Source: Rhodospirillales bacterium
Lineage (GTDB): Bacteria; Pseudomonadota; Alphaproteobacteria; Acetobacterales; Acetobacteraceae
Direction of reading: 5' to 3'
NCBI GenBank assembly: GCA_028288785.1
Contig: JAQGHV010000006.1
Coordinates: forward strand, 1-37,047
DNA length: 37,047 nt
Every line of letters begins with the position of its first letter. Position 1 is the first letter of the stretch. The position numbers were made by a program, and so were the translations under genes. Of this stretch, positions 30,214 to 37,047 are shown piece by piece. The notes beneath the pieces are model-generated. The model was not told where the DNA came from, did not search any database, and saw nothing but the letters and a program-made list of their open reading frames with translations.

Positions 30214-31319
30214 CAGGCCGCCTCGAAGCGGCGGGGGTTCACCGCGGCCAGGATGGACGCGAGCGCGCCGGGATCGGTGCCATCAACGATATGGGCGAGG
30301 AGCGCACCGGCCGCGGGCGCGGTCTGCATGCCGTAGCCGCCCTGGCCGCACATCCAGTAGAAGCCCGGCGCGCCACCCTCCCCGATCGCGAGCGAACCAT
30401 CCGGCGTGAAGGTGCGCAGCCCGGCCCAGGAATGCTCCACGCGCTTCACGGGGATGTCGAGCGCCTGCTGCATGCGGTCGATGGCGATCGCGATGTCGAT
30501 CTCCTCCGGGCGAGCATCGCAGGCGGGGCTGTCGGTCTCGTCGGCGGGGGAGAGCATGAGCTTGCGGCGCGCCTCGGGACGCAGATACCAGCTGTCCGCG
30601 GCATCGCCGAGCAGGGGCCAGTCGGCGCAATCATAGGGGCCGGGGTCGATGATGAGGGCCGTGCGGCGCTTCGGCTGCAGGCCGATGGGTGCGACCTCCG
30701 CGAGCGTCGCGACCTCGTCGCCCCAGGCGCCGGCGGCGTTGACCAGGATGGGTGCGGCGAACACATCGCCGGTGCTGGTCTCGGCGTGCCACAACCCGTC
30801 GGCGCGCCAGATGCGACCTGCGCGGCTGCGCAGCGCGAGCGTGCCGCCGAGCGACTGCGCGACGCGCAAAAATCCCTGGTGCAGCGCCGCGACGTCGATG
30901 TCGAAGGCATCCCGCTCGATCGTTGCGGCCGCCGCGAAGCCGGGACGCAGCGGCGGCACCATGGCCGCGACCTCGGCGACCGAAATCGCCTCCATCCCGA
31001 TGCCGCCGGCGAGCATGGCGGCGAGCTTCGCGGCCTGCTCGGGTGGTGCGATGTTGACGATGGCGCGGGCGCGGGCGAGCGGCGGAAAACCCTCCGGCGG
31101 CGCCTCGAAAAAGACGCGCGAGGCTCCGGACAGGGCGCGCACATCCGGCGGGCCGTAGTTGAGGATCCAGATCGCCGCGGAGCGCCCGGTGGTGTGATAG
31201 CCGGCGCTGTCCTCCGCCTCCAGCAGCGCGACACGGCGGCTTGGGGCCAAATGGGCGGCGGCGGTGGCACCCGCGATGCCGGCACCGATCACGATTGCAT
31301 CGAAATTGTGCAGGTCCAT
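30213..31319 (-). CDS. FAD-dependent oxidoreductase (D-amino acid oxidase / DAO superfamily)
   Basis: This 368-aa flavoenzyme has an N-terminal dinucleotide fold 'FDAIVIGAGIAGATAAAHLA' (GxGxxG) ending in the ribose-binding Glu of 'VALLEAEDSAGYHTTGRSAA'. The C-terminal FAD contact is 'FYWMCGQGGYGMQTAPAAG'. The central part reads 'ILVNAAGAWGDEVATLAEVA'. DAO members oxidise amines, amino acids or glycerol-3-phosphate-type compounds; the substrate here is unknown. ATG 31319 (MDLHNFDAIVIG) is preferred since the fold begins directly after; an ATG 19 codons upstream lacks a ribosome site. It is divergent from the ABC importer operon, with 128 nt between. Confidence 0.88.
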   Translation of the reverse strand: MDLHNFDAIVIGAGIAGATAAAHLAPSRRVALLEAEDSAGYHTTGRSAAIWILNYGPPDVRALSGASRVFFEAPPEGFPPLARARAIVNIAPPEQAAKLAAMLAGGIGMEAISVAEVAAMVPPLRPGFAAAATIERDAFDIDVAALHQGFLRVAQSLGGTLALRSRAGRIWRADGLWHAETSTGDVFAAPILVNAAGAWGDEVATLAEVAPIGLQPKRRTALIIDPGPYDCADWPLLGDAADSWYLRPEARRKLMLSPADETDSPACDARPEEIDIAIAIDRMQQALDIPVKRVEHSWAGLRTFTPDGSLAIGEGGAPGFYWMCGQGGYGMQTAPAAGALLAHIVDGTDPGALASILAAVNPRRFEAA

Positions 31320-31349
31320 GGCCGCAGGCTGCCTTTGTGCGGGTTCTTG

Positions 31350-31398
31350 TGCAATGCCGTTGCTGCGGGATTGCATCGGCGACGAAGCCCTGTCTAAC
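31350..31398 (+). promoter_or_regulatory. Candidate promoter/operator of the ABC importer operon
   Basis: TTGCAT (31371-31376), a 16-nt spacer and TCTAAC (31393-31398), preceded by TG, resemble a sigma-70 promoter about 50 nt before the binding-protein ATG. An inverted repeat TGCAAT (31350-31355) / ATTGCA (31370-31375) overlaps the -35 box, as expected for a repressor site. It lies in the divergent gap with the FAD oxidoreductase. Confidence 0.4.
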
Positions 31399-31447
31399 CT
31401 TCCGCAGGGATTAAGGGCGAAAACGCCCCAATCGGAGGAACAGCCAA

Positions 31448-32818
31448 ATGTCCATCAGGGCCGGCAACGGCATTTCTCGTCGCAATGTCCTTCGATCGGG
31501 CGCCGGGGTCATGGCCGCGGGCACGCTTTCCGCGCCGATGGTCCATGCGCAGGGTACCGGCGGCACGCTGCGCTGCGGCTTCTGGGATCACTGGGTTCCC
31601 GTCGGCAACGACATTTTGCGCCGGCTTTGCGCTGAATGGGGCCAGGCCAACCGCGTCGAGGTGCAGATCGACTTCATCACCTCCGTCGGCAACCAGAACC
31701 TGCTGACCATCGCGGCGCAGGCGCAGAGCCGTTCGGGCCATGACCTGCTGAGCTTCCCGACCTGGGAGCCGGCCTCGAAGGCCGAGTTGCTGGAACCGGT
31801 CGACGACGTGATGGGCCGCCTCATCGCCAAGTACGGCGCGGTGACGCCCGCCGCCGAATATCTGGGTAAGATTGGCGGCAAGTGGGTCGCGATCCCAGCG
31901 GTGTCGGGCACCCAGATGAAGCCCGCCTGCGTCCGCTTCGACCTGCTGCAGCAGCATGCCGGCATCGACATCCGCGCCATGTGGCCAAACCGTAACGAGC
32001 GTGGGCCGGGTGCCGAGACCTGGACCTGGGACACCTTCCTGATGGCCGCCGAGAAGTGCCACGCGGCTGGCTTCCCGTTCGGCATTCCAATGGGCAGCTT
32101 CTCCGATGCAGTGGATCTTGTCGGCGCCGTCTTTGCCGGCTACGGCGCGAGCGTGATGGACGCGCGCGGCAACATCACCGTCCGCGGCAACGCCAAGCTG
32201 CGCACCGCGATTGAATACATGGTACGCCTGGGACGCTTCCTGCCCAACGACGTCTGGGCCTGGGACGATGCCTCCAATAATCGCGCGCTGATCTCCGGCC
32301 GCTCGGCGCTGATCTTCAACCCGCCTTCTGCCTGGGCCGTCGCCAAGCGCGACCAGCCGGCGGTTGCGGCACAGTGTTGGACGGTGCCGTGCCCGGCCGG
32401 CCCGGAGGGCCGCTTCACGCCTTACCTGCCGTATTTCTGGGGCATCTGGGGATTCTCGCGGAACAAGAACTCAGCGAAGGCGCTGCTGGAGCACCTGTCC
32501 GAACGGCCGCAGGCGGAAGCCCAGACCACGACCAGCAGCGGCTATGATATCCCGCCCTTCATGAGCATGAACGACTTCGCCATCTGGGCGACGGAAGGCC
32601 CGCCGGTCGGTACCGTGTTCAACTACCCGATCAAGGCGCACCACCAGTCGCAGACCTCGGTCGCCTTCGCCCCGGCGCCGGCGGAATTCGCGGTGCAGGC
32701 CTACACGCAGGCGCTGAACACGAAGGTCGTGGCGCGCATCGCCCAGGGTGGCGAGACGATCGACCAGGCGCTCACCTGGCTCGAGCGCGAGATGAACACG
32801 ATCAAGCGTGGCGGCTGA
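31448..32818 (+). CDS. ABC transporter extracellular solute-binding protein (family 1, sugar/polyol type)
   Basis: This 456-aa periplasmic receptor has a twin-arginine signal, 'SRRNVLRSGAGVMAAGTLSA' (about residues 10-29), cut near VHAQ/GT. The mature part has the pattern of family 1 binding proteins: 'LRCGFWDHWVPVGNDILRRL', 'DLLSFPTWEPASKAELLEPV', 'TWTWDTFLMAAEKC' and a long C-terminal lobe. The ribosome site GGAGGA before ATG 31448 is near ideal, so expression should be high. It is first in an operon with two permeases and an ATPase; repeat R5 after it may hold downstream expression lower. The ligand is unknown. Confidence 0.88.
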   Translation: MSIRAGNGISRRNVLRSGAGVMAAGTLSAPMVHAQGTGGTLRCGFWDHWVPVGNDILRRLCAEWGQANRVEVQIDFITSVGNQNLLTIAAQAQSRSGHDLLSFPTWEPASKAELLEPVDDVMGRLIAKYGAVTPAAEYLGKIGGKWVAIPAVSGTQMKPACVRFDLLQQHAGIDIRAMWPNRNERGPGAETWTWDTFLMAAEKCHAAGFPFGIPMGSFSDAVDLVGAVFAGYGASVMDARGNITVRGNAKLRTAIEYMVRLGRFLPNDVWAWDDASNNRALISGRSALIFNPPSAWAVAKRDQPAVAAQCWTVPCPAGPEGRFTPYLPYFWGIWGFSRNKNSAKALLEHLSERPQAEAQTTTSSGYDIPPFMSMNDFAIWATEGPPVGTVFNYPIKAHHQSQTSVAFAPAPAEFAVQAYTQALNTKVVARIAQGGETIDQALTWLEREMNTIKRGG

Positions 32819-32825
32819 CTTAGTG

Positions 32826-32898
32826 CCCAGCCTTCACAGGCTGGGTACCAGTTCGCAAAAATAAAGGGATGGGGGTCCGGGGGAAATTCTTTCCCCCG
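32826..32898 (+). repeat. Dispersed hairpin repeat, copy R5 (between binding protein and permease)
   Basis: First hairpin CCCAGCC-TTCACA-GGCTGGG (32826-32845), then the A-rich linker AAAAATAAAGGGATGGGGG, then GGGGGAAA-TTC-TTTCCCCC (about 32879-32897). The layout matches R3 and R6: a copy-specific stem next to the conserved stem. It sits inside the ABC operon, after the binding-protein gene and 24 nt before the first permease start. Confidence 0.75.
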
Positions 32899-32921
32899 TC
32901 TATCTTGGAAAGGGTTCCCCG

Positions 32922-33860
32922 ATGGCCGACGGCACAATCGCCGCCCCGCGCGCTCCGGATTTCGCGGGACAACGCGCGAACAGCCTGCAGCGATTCTCAC
33001 GGCGACGCTCGACCATCGCCTTCCTGATGACGTTGCCCCTGCTGGCGGTGGTGGTCGGGCTCATCGCCTATCCGGCCGCCTACGGCATCTACCTGTCGCT
33101 GCTGAACCGGCGGATGACCGAGTTCGCCGGCCTCCTCAATTACGAGATCCTGTTCGACAGCGACACCTTCTGGAACGTCGCGTGGCAGTCCTGCATCTTT
33201 GCCATCACGGCGGTGCTGGCGAAGGCGCTGATCGGTTTTTGGCTGGCGCATATGCTGCACGACATCCCGGCCAAGGGTCAGCGCAAATGGCGCGGCATGT
33301 TGCTCATCCCGTGGGTGATTCCGCCGGCGCTTTCGACACTCGGCTGGTGGTGGATGTTCGACCCGACCTACAGCTCGATCAACTACGTGCTTTCGATCTT
33401 CGCGATCCCGGCGGTTTCCTGGCTCGGCGAGCCGAATTGGGCGCGCACCGCGGTCATCATCGTGAACGTCTGGTACGGCGCGCCGTTCTTCATGATCATG
33501 TACCTGGCCGCGCTGAAAAGCGTTCCGGAACAGCTCTATGAGGCGGCGGCTATCGACGGCGCCAGTTCATGGCAGCGGCTGCGCTTCGTGACGCTGCCGA
33601 TGATGGCCAACATCATCTCCATCACGGTGCTGTTCAGCCTGATCGTAACCTTCGCAAATTACGACATCGTCCGCGTGCTCACCAATGGCGGGCCGCGCGA
33701 CCTTACGCATGTCTTCGCGAGCTACGCCTTCCAGGTCGGCATCCTGTCCGGGAACATTCCGCGCGGCGCGGCGGTGTCACTGTTCATGCTGCCGCTGCTG
33801 GCGATCTGCGCATTTTTCGTCCTCCGCGGCGTCACGCGCCGCAACAAGGAGCAGATGTAG
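32922..33860 (+). CDS. ABC transporter permease, MalF-like
   Basis: This 312-aa inner-membrane permease has six predicted helices, the first at about residues 32-54. The cytoplasmic EAA loop that contacts the ATPase reads 'LYEAAAIDGASSWQRLRFVT' followed by LPMM. The conserved 'GMLLIPWVIPPALSTLGWWW' is typical of the first permease in sugar importers. ATG 32922 has GGAAAGGG 7 nt upstream. It is immediately followed by the second permease with no gap, so the two are co-translated partners of one transmembrane channel. Confidence 0.92.
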   Translation: MADGTIAAPRAPDFAGQRANSLQRFSRRRSTIAFLMTLPLLAVVVGLIAYPAAYGIYLSLLNRRMTEFAGLLNYEILFDSDTFWNVAWQSCIFAITAVLAKALIGFWLAHMLHDIPAKGQRKWRGMLLIPWVIPPALSTLGWWWMFDPTYSSINYVLSIFAIPAVSWLGEPNWARTAVIIVNVWYGAPFFMIMYLAALKSVPEQLYEAAAIDGASSWQRLRFVTLPMMANIISITVLFSLIVTFANYDIVRVLTNGGPRDLTHVFASYAFQVGILSGNIPRGAAVSLFMLPLLAICAFFVLRGVTRRNKEQM

Positions 33861-34751
33861 ATGTCGGCCACGATCGCAAAATCCGCCAGCATTTACAGTC
33901 GCGCCGGAAGTCTCGCGAGCGAGCGGCGCTGGGCGCTGTGGATCGCCTATATCTCGCTGATCTTCGCCGCGGTCATCTTCCTCGCGCCGCCCGTCTACAT
34001 GTTCATGACGAGCCTGAAGACCAGCGCCGAGATAGCGAACATGACCGGCAGCCCGTGGGGCGTGACCTCGCCGACGCTCGATAATTACCAGGTGCTGTTG
34101 ACCAACGCGACGTTCCTGCGGTTCTTCCTGAACAGCGCGATCATCACCGTCTGCGTCGTCGTCATCACGATGGTGATCTCGATACTGGCCGCCTTCGCCC
34201 TCGCCCGCATGCGCTTCTGGGGCAGCCAGTTCCTGGCGACCGGCGTGTTCCTCACCTACCTGGTGCCGGACACGCTGCTGTTCATCCCGCTCTATCAAAT
34301 CGTCGGTGGGCTCGGCCTGCTCAACTCGATCTGGGGCCTGATCCTGGTCTACCCGACGCTGACGGTGCCGTTCTGCACCTGGATCATGATCGGCTACTTC
34401 GCCTCCATTCCTAAGGAGCTGGACGAAGCGGCGCTGATCGACGGCGCCACCTGGCCGCAGATGCTGATCAAGATCTTCATCCCCGTAGCGATGCCCGGCA
34501 TCATCGCGGCGACCATCTTCGCCTTCACGGTCAGCTGGGCCGCCTTCGTCTATCCGACCGCCTTCGTGACGACCCCGGAGAACATGCCGCTGACCATCGG
34601 CGTGGTGTCCCAGCTGGTGCGCGCGGACACCTATGCCTGGGGCCAGATCATGGCCGGCGCGCTGCTCGCGGCACTACCGCCGGTGATCCTCTACGCCTTC
34701 CTCATGGACTACTACATCGCTGGCCTTACCGCCGGCGCGACCAAGGGCTGA
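33861..34751 (+). CDS. ABC transporter permease, MalG-like
   Basis: This 296-aa second channel subunit has six helices. The EAA loop is 'KELDEAALIDGATWPQMLIK', and 'YLVPDTLLFIPLYQIVGGLG' and 'SWAAFVYPTAFVT' are standard. The start ATG follows the stop of the first permease directly. MalG-type subunits with a cytoplasmic N-terminus of about 40 residues fit this protein. It works with the binding protein and the UgpC/MalK-like ATPase encoded on either side. Confidence 0.92.
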   Translation: MSATIAKSASIYSRAGSLASERRWALWIAYISLIFAAVIFLAPPVYMFMTSLKTSAEIANMTGSPWGVTSPTLDNYQVLLTNATFLRFFLNSAIITVCVVVITMVISILAAFALARMRFWGSQFLATGVFLTYLVPDTLLFIPLYQIVGGLGLLNSIWGLILVYPTLTVPFCTWIMIGYFASIPKELDEAALIDGATWPQMLIKIFIPVAMPGIIAATIFAFTVSWAAFVYPTAFVTTPENMPLTIGVVSQLVRADTYAWGQIMAGALLAALPPVILYAFLMDYYIAGLTAGATKG

Positions 34752-34755
34752 CCTG

Positions 34756-34777
34756 TCCGATCGCTGCGGCGATCGGA
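34756..34777 (+). repeat. 9-bp perfect hairpin between permease and ATPase genes
   Basis: TCCGATCGC-TGCG-GCGATCGGA (34756-34777), 4 nt after the second permease stop and 75 nt before the ATPase start. No T-tract follows, so it is more likely a stabilising stem within the operon mRNA than a terminator. Confidence 0.5.
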
Positions 34778-34852
34778 TGATCCAGGCATAACACAGCCGG
34801 TCGCGGAGGTACCCCACGGTGCCCATCGGCCGGACAAACAGTGAGGGTTTCG

Positions 34853-35953
34853 ATGGCGCAGGTATCGCTCCGTAAGCTGGTCAAGGCCTATGAGGGCGGC
34901 GTGCAGGCCGTCAAAGGCATCGACCTCGAAATTGCCGACCATGAGTTCGTGGTGCTGGTCGGCCCCTCCGGCTGCGGCAAGTCGACCACGCTGCGGATGA
35001 TCGCGGGGCTCGAAGAAATCACCTCCGGAGACATCGCGATCGGCGGCACGCTGGTCAACGACATCCCGCCGCGCGACCGCGACATCGCGATGGTGTTCCA
35101 GAACTACGCGCTCTATCCGCACATGTCGGTGTTCGACAACATGGCCTTTGGGCTCACACTGCGGAAATTCCCCAAGGCCGAGATCAAGCGTCGTGTCGAT
35201 GAAGCGGCGCGCATTCTCGACATCGGGATGCTGCTCGATCGCAAGCCCAAGGCACTGTCCGGCGGCCAACGCCAGCGCGTCGCGATGGGCCGCGCCATCG
35301 TGCGCGACCCCAAGGTGTTCCTGTTCGACGAGCCGCTGTCGAACCTCGACGCCAAGCTGCGCGTGCAGATGCGCACCGAGATCAAGAAGGTCCATCAGAC
35401 GGTGAAAACCACCACCGTCTATGTGACGCACGACCAGATCGAAGCGATGACCCTGGCCGACCGTGTGGTGGTGATGAACCATGGCGTGATCGAGCAAGTG
35501 GGCGCGCCGCAGGAACTGTACCATCACCCCGCCACGCGATTCGTCGCCGGCTTCATCGGCTCGCCCGCGATGAACTTTTCGCCAGCCCGGCTGGAAGGGG
35601 ATGCGCATGCGCTGCGGGTGGTGCTTCCGAACGGGACGGCGCTGCCAGTGCCGAGCCACCGCGCTGCGCGCTACGCGCCTTTTGTCGGCCGCCCGATTTT
35701 GGTCGGCCTCCGGCCCGAGCACCTGACCGACAAGAAGCCCACCGACAAGCGCAACATCGCCGATTTCCCCGCCATCCCTGAGGTGATCGAGCCGATGGGA
35801 ATGGAGACGCTGGTCCACTTCTGGATGGATGGGCACGAGATCAGCGCGCGCCTCGATCCGACCTGCCCGGTTAGCGTCGGCGTGCCGATCGTGCTGGCGG
35901 CGGATATGGACCAGATGCACATTATTGATCCGGCGACGGATAAGGTGCTCTGA
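34853..35953 (+). CDS. ABC transporter ATP-binding protein (UgpC/MalK type)
   Basis: This 366-aa ATPase powers the importer. Walker A is '[10 protein letters not shown]' (residues 37-46), the Q-loop is '[13 protein letters not shown]', the signature is '[15 protein letters not shown]', Walker B is '[13 protein letters not shown]', and the switch His is in '[12 protein letters not shown]'. The C-terminal third is a MalK-like regulatory (TOBE/OB) domain with 'GLRPEHLTD' and '[12 protein letters not shown]'. ATG 34853 has GAGGG 7 nt upstream; a GTG 12 nt earlier is less likely. It completes the ABC operon begun at 31448; the transcript can end at repeat R6. Confidence 0.95.
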   Translation: MAQVSLRKLVKAYEGGVQAVKGIDLEIADHEFVVLVGPSGCGKSTTLRMIAGLEEITSGDIAIGGTLVNDIPPRDRDIAMVFQNYALYPHMSVFDNMAFGLTLRKFPKAEIKRRVDEAARILDIGMLLDRKPKALSGGQRQRVAMGRAIVRDPKVFLFDEPLSNLDAKLRVQMRTEIKKVHQTVKTTTVYVTHDQIEAMTLADRVVVMNHGVIEQVGAPQELYHHPATRFVAGFIGSPAMNFSPARLEGDAHALRVVLPNGTALPVPSHRAARYAPFVGRPILVGLRPEHLTDKKPTDKRNIADFPAIPEVIEPMGMETLVHFWMDGHEISARLDPTCPVSVGVPIVLAADMDQMHIIDPATDKVL

Positions 35954-35962
35954 CGACAGACT

Positions 35963-36033
35963 GGGGGAAATGAATTTCCCCCAAACCCCCATTCTTTTGT
36001 TTTTGGTTTTGGCGCCCGGCCAGAACGGGCGCC
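35963..36033 (+). terminator. Dispersed hairpin repeat R6, terminator after the ABC ATPase gene
   Basis: GGGGGAAAT-GA-ATTTCCCCC (35963-35982) is a perfect 9-bp stem, followed by AAACCCCCATTCTTTTGTTTTT, so on the plus strand it resembles a rho-independent terminator with a delayed U-rich run. A second stem GGCGCCCG-GCCAGAA-CGGGCGCC (36011-36033) follows the T-rich part. The SDR gene starts 33 nt later and may be expressed by read-through. Confidence 0.75.
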
Positions 36034-36065
36034 ACATTCGATGAACGATAAAAGGCCTTAAGCGC

Positions 36066-36827
36066 ATGAATCGACTTGATGGGAAGACCGCCTGGGTGAC
36101 CGGCGCGGGTACCGGCATCGGGCGCGCGGTCGCGCAGGCCTTCGCCGCCGAAGGCGCGCGCGTGATCCTCACCGGACGCCGGCGCGATAAGCTCGAGGAG
36201 ACCGCCGCGCTGATCGGCGATGCGGCCCACGTGCTGCCCTGCGACCTGACCGACGCGGCGGCGGTGACGGCGGCGGCGGCGAAGGTTCAGAAGGAGTTCG
36301 GCGGCCCGGATATCCTGGTCAACAATGCCGGCACCAACCTGCCGCGCCGCTACCTGCACCAGCTGACGCCCGAGGCCATCCGCACCCTGATCGACGGCAA
36401 CCTCACCGCACCATTCCAGACCTCGGTCGCGGTGCTGCCGCTGATGCGCGCCAAGGGCGGCGGGCTGATCATCCAGATCGCCTCGATGGCCGGAAAGAAC
36501 GTCTCGTTCCTGTCCGGCCCCGGCTATACTGCGGCCAAGACCGGCTACGTCGCGCTGAGCCAGGCGATCAACCAGGAGAACGGCATCCACGGCATCCGCT
36601 CCTGCTGCATCTGCCCGGGCGAGGTCGCGACCGACATCCTGAAGAACCGCCCGGAACCGGTGCCATCAGAGGACGTCGAGCGCCTGCTGCAGCCGGAGGA
36701 CATCGCCGCCATGGCGCTGTTCGTGGCCACCATGCCGGCGCGTGCGAACATCACGGAAATGCTCGTGCAGCCGACCTACATGCGGCTGATGGCGGCCCAG
36801 GCCCGGAAGGTCGCGGCCCTTTCCTGA
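36066..36827 (+). CDS. Short-chain dehydrogenase/reductase (SDR)
   Basis: This 253-aa classical SDR has the cofactor motif TGAGTGIG (residues 12-19), 'NNAGTNLP' and the catalytic Ser in 'QIASMAGK' with 'YTAAKTGY' (YxxxK). The Arg after the first strand ('LTGRRRDKL') favours NADP(H). Its place behind the ABC importer suggests oxidation or reduction of the imported sugar or polyol, or of a breakdown product; this is inference. ATG 36066 is preceded by AAAAGG. Length is typical. It may be the last gene of the operon or have its own expression, with R6 between. Confidence 0.92.
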   Translation: MNRLDGKTAWVTGAGTGIGRAVAQAFAAEGARVILTGRRRDKLEETAALIGDAAHVLPCDLTDAAAVTAAAAKVQKEFGGPDILVNNAGTNLPRRYLHQLTPEAIRTLIDGNLTAPFQTSVAVLPLMRAKGGGLIIQIASMAGKNVSFLSGPGYTAAKTGYVALSQAINQENGIHGIRSCCICPGEVATDILKNRPEPVPSEDVERLLQPEDIAAMALFVATMPARANITEMLVQPTYMRLMAAQARKVAALS

Positions 36828-37010
36828 GCCGATGGCCACAGGCAGTATCGCGGGGGCGGAGATGCCCTCGCCGCTGTCCATGAAGAATAAGATGGGGCGC
36901 TCGCCCGCGCGCCATCGGCCGAAGACAAAGACCTGGGCGCATGCCCGCGCCGTTGCCCATGAACGAAAAGACCCGTGTTGATGCGCGGGCCGCCGCCGAT
37001 GAAAGAAGAG
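36828..37010 (+). repeat. Degenerate 40-nt tandem repeat, five units, before the next gene
   Basis: Units start at 36828, 36870, 36911, 36949 and 36989 (spacings 42, 41, 38, 40). Each opens with GCC(G/A)NYG and most continue with CCATGAA then a purine run (AGAATAAG, ACGAAAAG, AGAAGAG), followed in the first four by a GC-rich part with GGGCGCATGCCC-like symmetry. The GC-rich parts can form hairpins, e.g. GCGGGGGC-GGAGAT-GCCCTCGC and GATGGGGCGC paired with GCGCGCCATC. It fills the gap between the SDR stop and the next ATG (37018). A 49-codon frame (36832-36981) crosses it but shows no ribosome site. Confidence 0.65.
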
Positions 37011-37017
37011 CATAGCC

Positions 37018-37047
37018 ATGGCCACCGATGACATCCTGATCGCCGCA
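37018..37047 (+). CDS. Start of an unidentified gene (partial at window edge)
   Basis: Only ten codons are inside the window: ATG 37018 then GCCACCGATGACATC and so on (MATDDILIAA). A purine stretch (GAAAGAAGAG, 37001-37010) lies where a ribosome site would be. The peptide is too short to recognise. Its position just after the SDR gene and behind the tandem repeat is the only context. Confidence 0.5.
   Translation, partial: MATDDILIAA

Noticed and set aside
36832-36981. A 49-codon frame inside the tandem repeat
   Set aside because: No ribosome site, crosses repeat units, and no recognisable protein; kept only as a note in the repeat entry.
36828-37010. CRISPR array
   Set aside because: The 40-nt units are degenerate along their whole length and are contiguous, with no identical repeats separated by unique spacers.

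Overview
The window reads as chromosomal DNA of a high-GC alphaproteobacterium. The best guess is Rhodospirillales/Acetobacteraceae, Roseomonas-like. This placement is inferred from three things: the aroA-cmk-rpsA and ribF-ileS-lspA-DUF3035-M16 gene orders, an alphaproteobacterial TIGR02300 protein, and two Bug-type (TctC) receptors with a full tctCBA transporter. No rRNA, tRNA or CRISPR was seen. Apart from the tail of an IS5-type transposase at the left edge there is no intact mobile element.

Layout. 1-2000: transposase tail, then a leftward pair encoding a JmjC-like cupin oxygenase and a repeat-rich Asp/Gly lipoprotein. 2168-6976: a tripartite tricarboxylate transporter operon (tctC-tctB-tctA), a CcdAB-like toxin-antitoxin pair whose antitoxin carries an extra YdaS/Cro-type helix-turn-helix domain, and an orphan TctC receptor. 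7293-12376: leftward rmuC, CNT-type nucleoside transporter, small VOC-like protein, class III aminotransferase and hupE; the first four are tightly packed or overlapping. 12532-18441: housekeeping block with purH and a TIGR02300 zinc protein leftward, and aroA, cmk and rpsA rightward. 18569-26964: a long leftward block holding LOG-family hydrolase, ribF, ileS, lspA, DUF3035 lipoprotein and two M16 peptidases. 27045-31319: M20 peptidase, a secreted two-repeat protein of unknown role, DUF1345 membrane protein and an FAD oxidoreductase. 31448-36827: a complete ABC importer of the sugar/polyol type (binding protein, two permeases, ATPase) with an SDR dehydrogenase. The first ten codons of another gene lie at the right edge.

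The most striking non-coding feature is a dispersed intergenic element, seen in at least seven copies. It consists of a GGGGAAA-TTCC-TTTCCCC-type hairpin, an A-rich linker with the core AAAAGAATGGGGTCC, and usually a second, copy-specific hairpin. It sits at gene ends in either orientation, resembles a bidirectional terminator, and in two operons separates tctB from tctA and the ABC binding protein from its permeases. Other unusual structures are a roughly 40-nt degenerate tandem repeat (five units) before the last gene, and a 250-bp cluster of nested inverted repeats around 28.2-28.45 kb.

Functional picture: nutrient uptake (TTT, CNT and ABC systems) interleaved with core metabolism (purine, shikimate, CMP, FAD), translation (S1, IleS) and envelope processing (LspA, M16). 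Start codons were chosen from Shine-Dalgarno spacing, operon overlap and family N-termini. Family assignments come from recognisable motifs without database searches.
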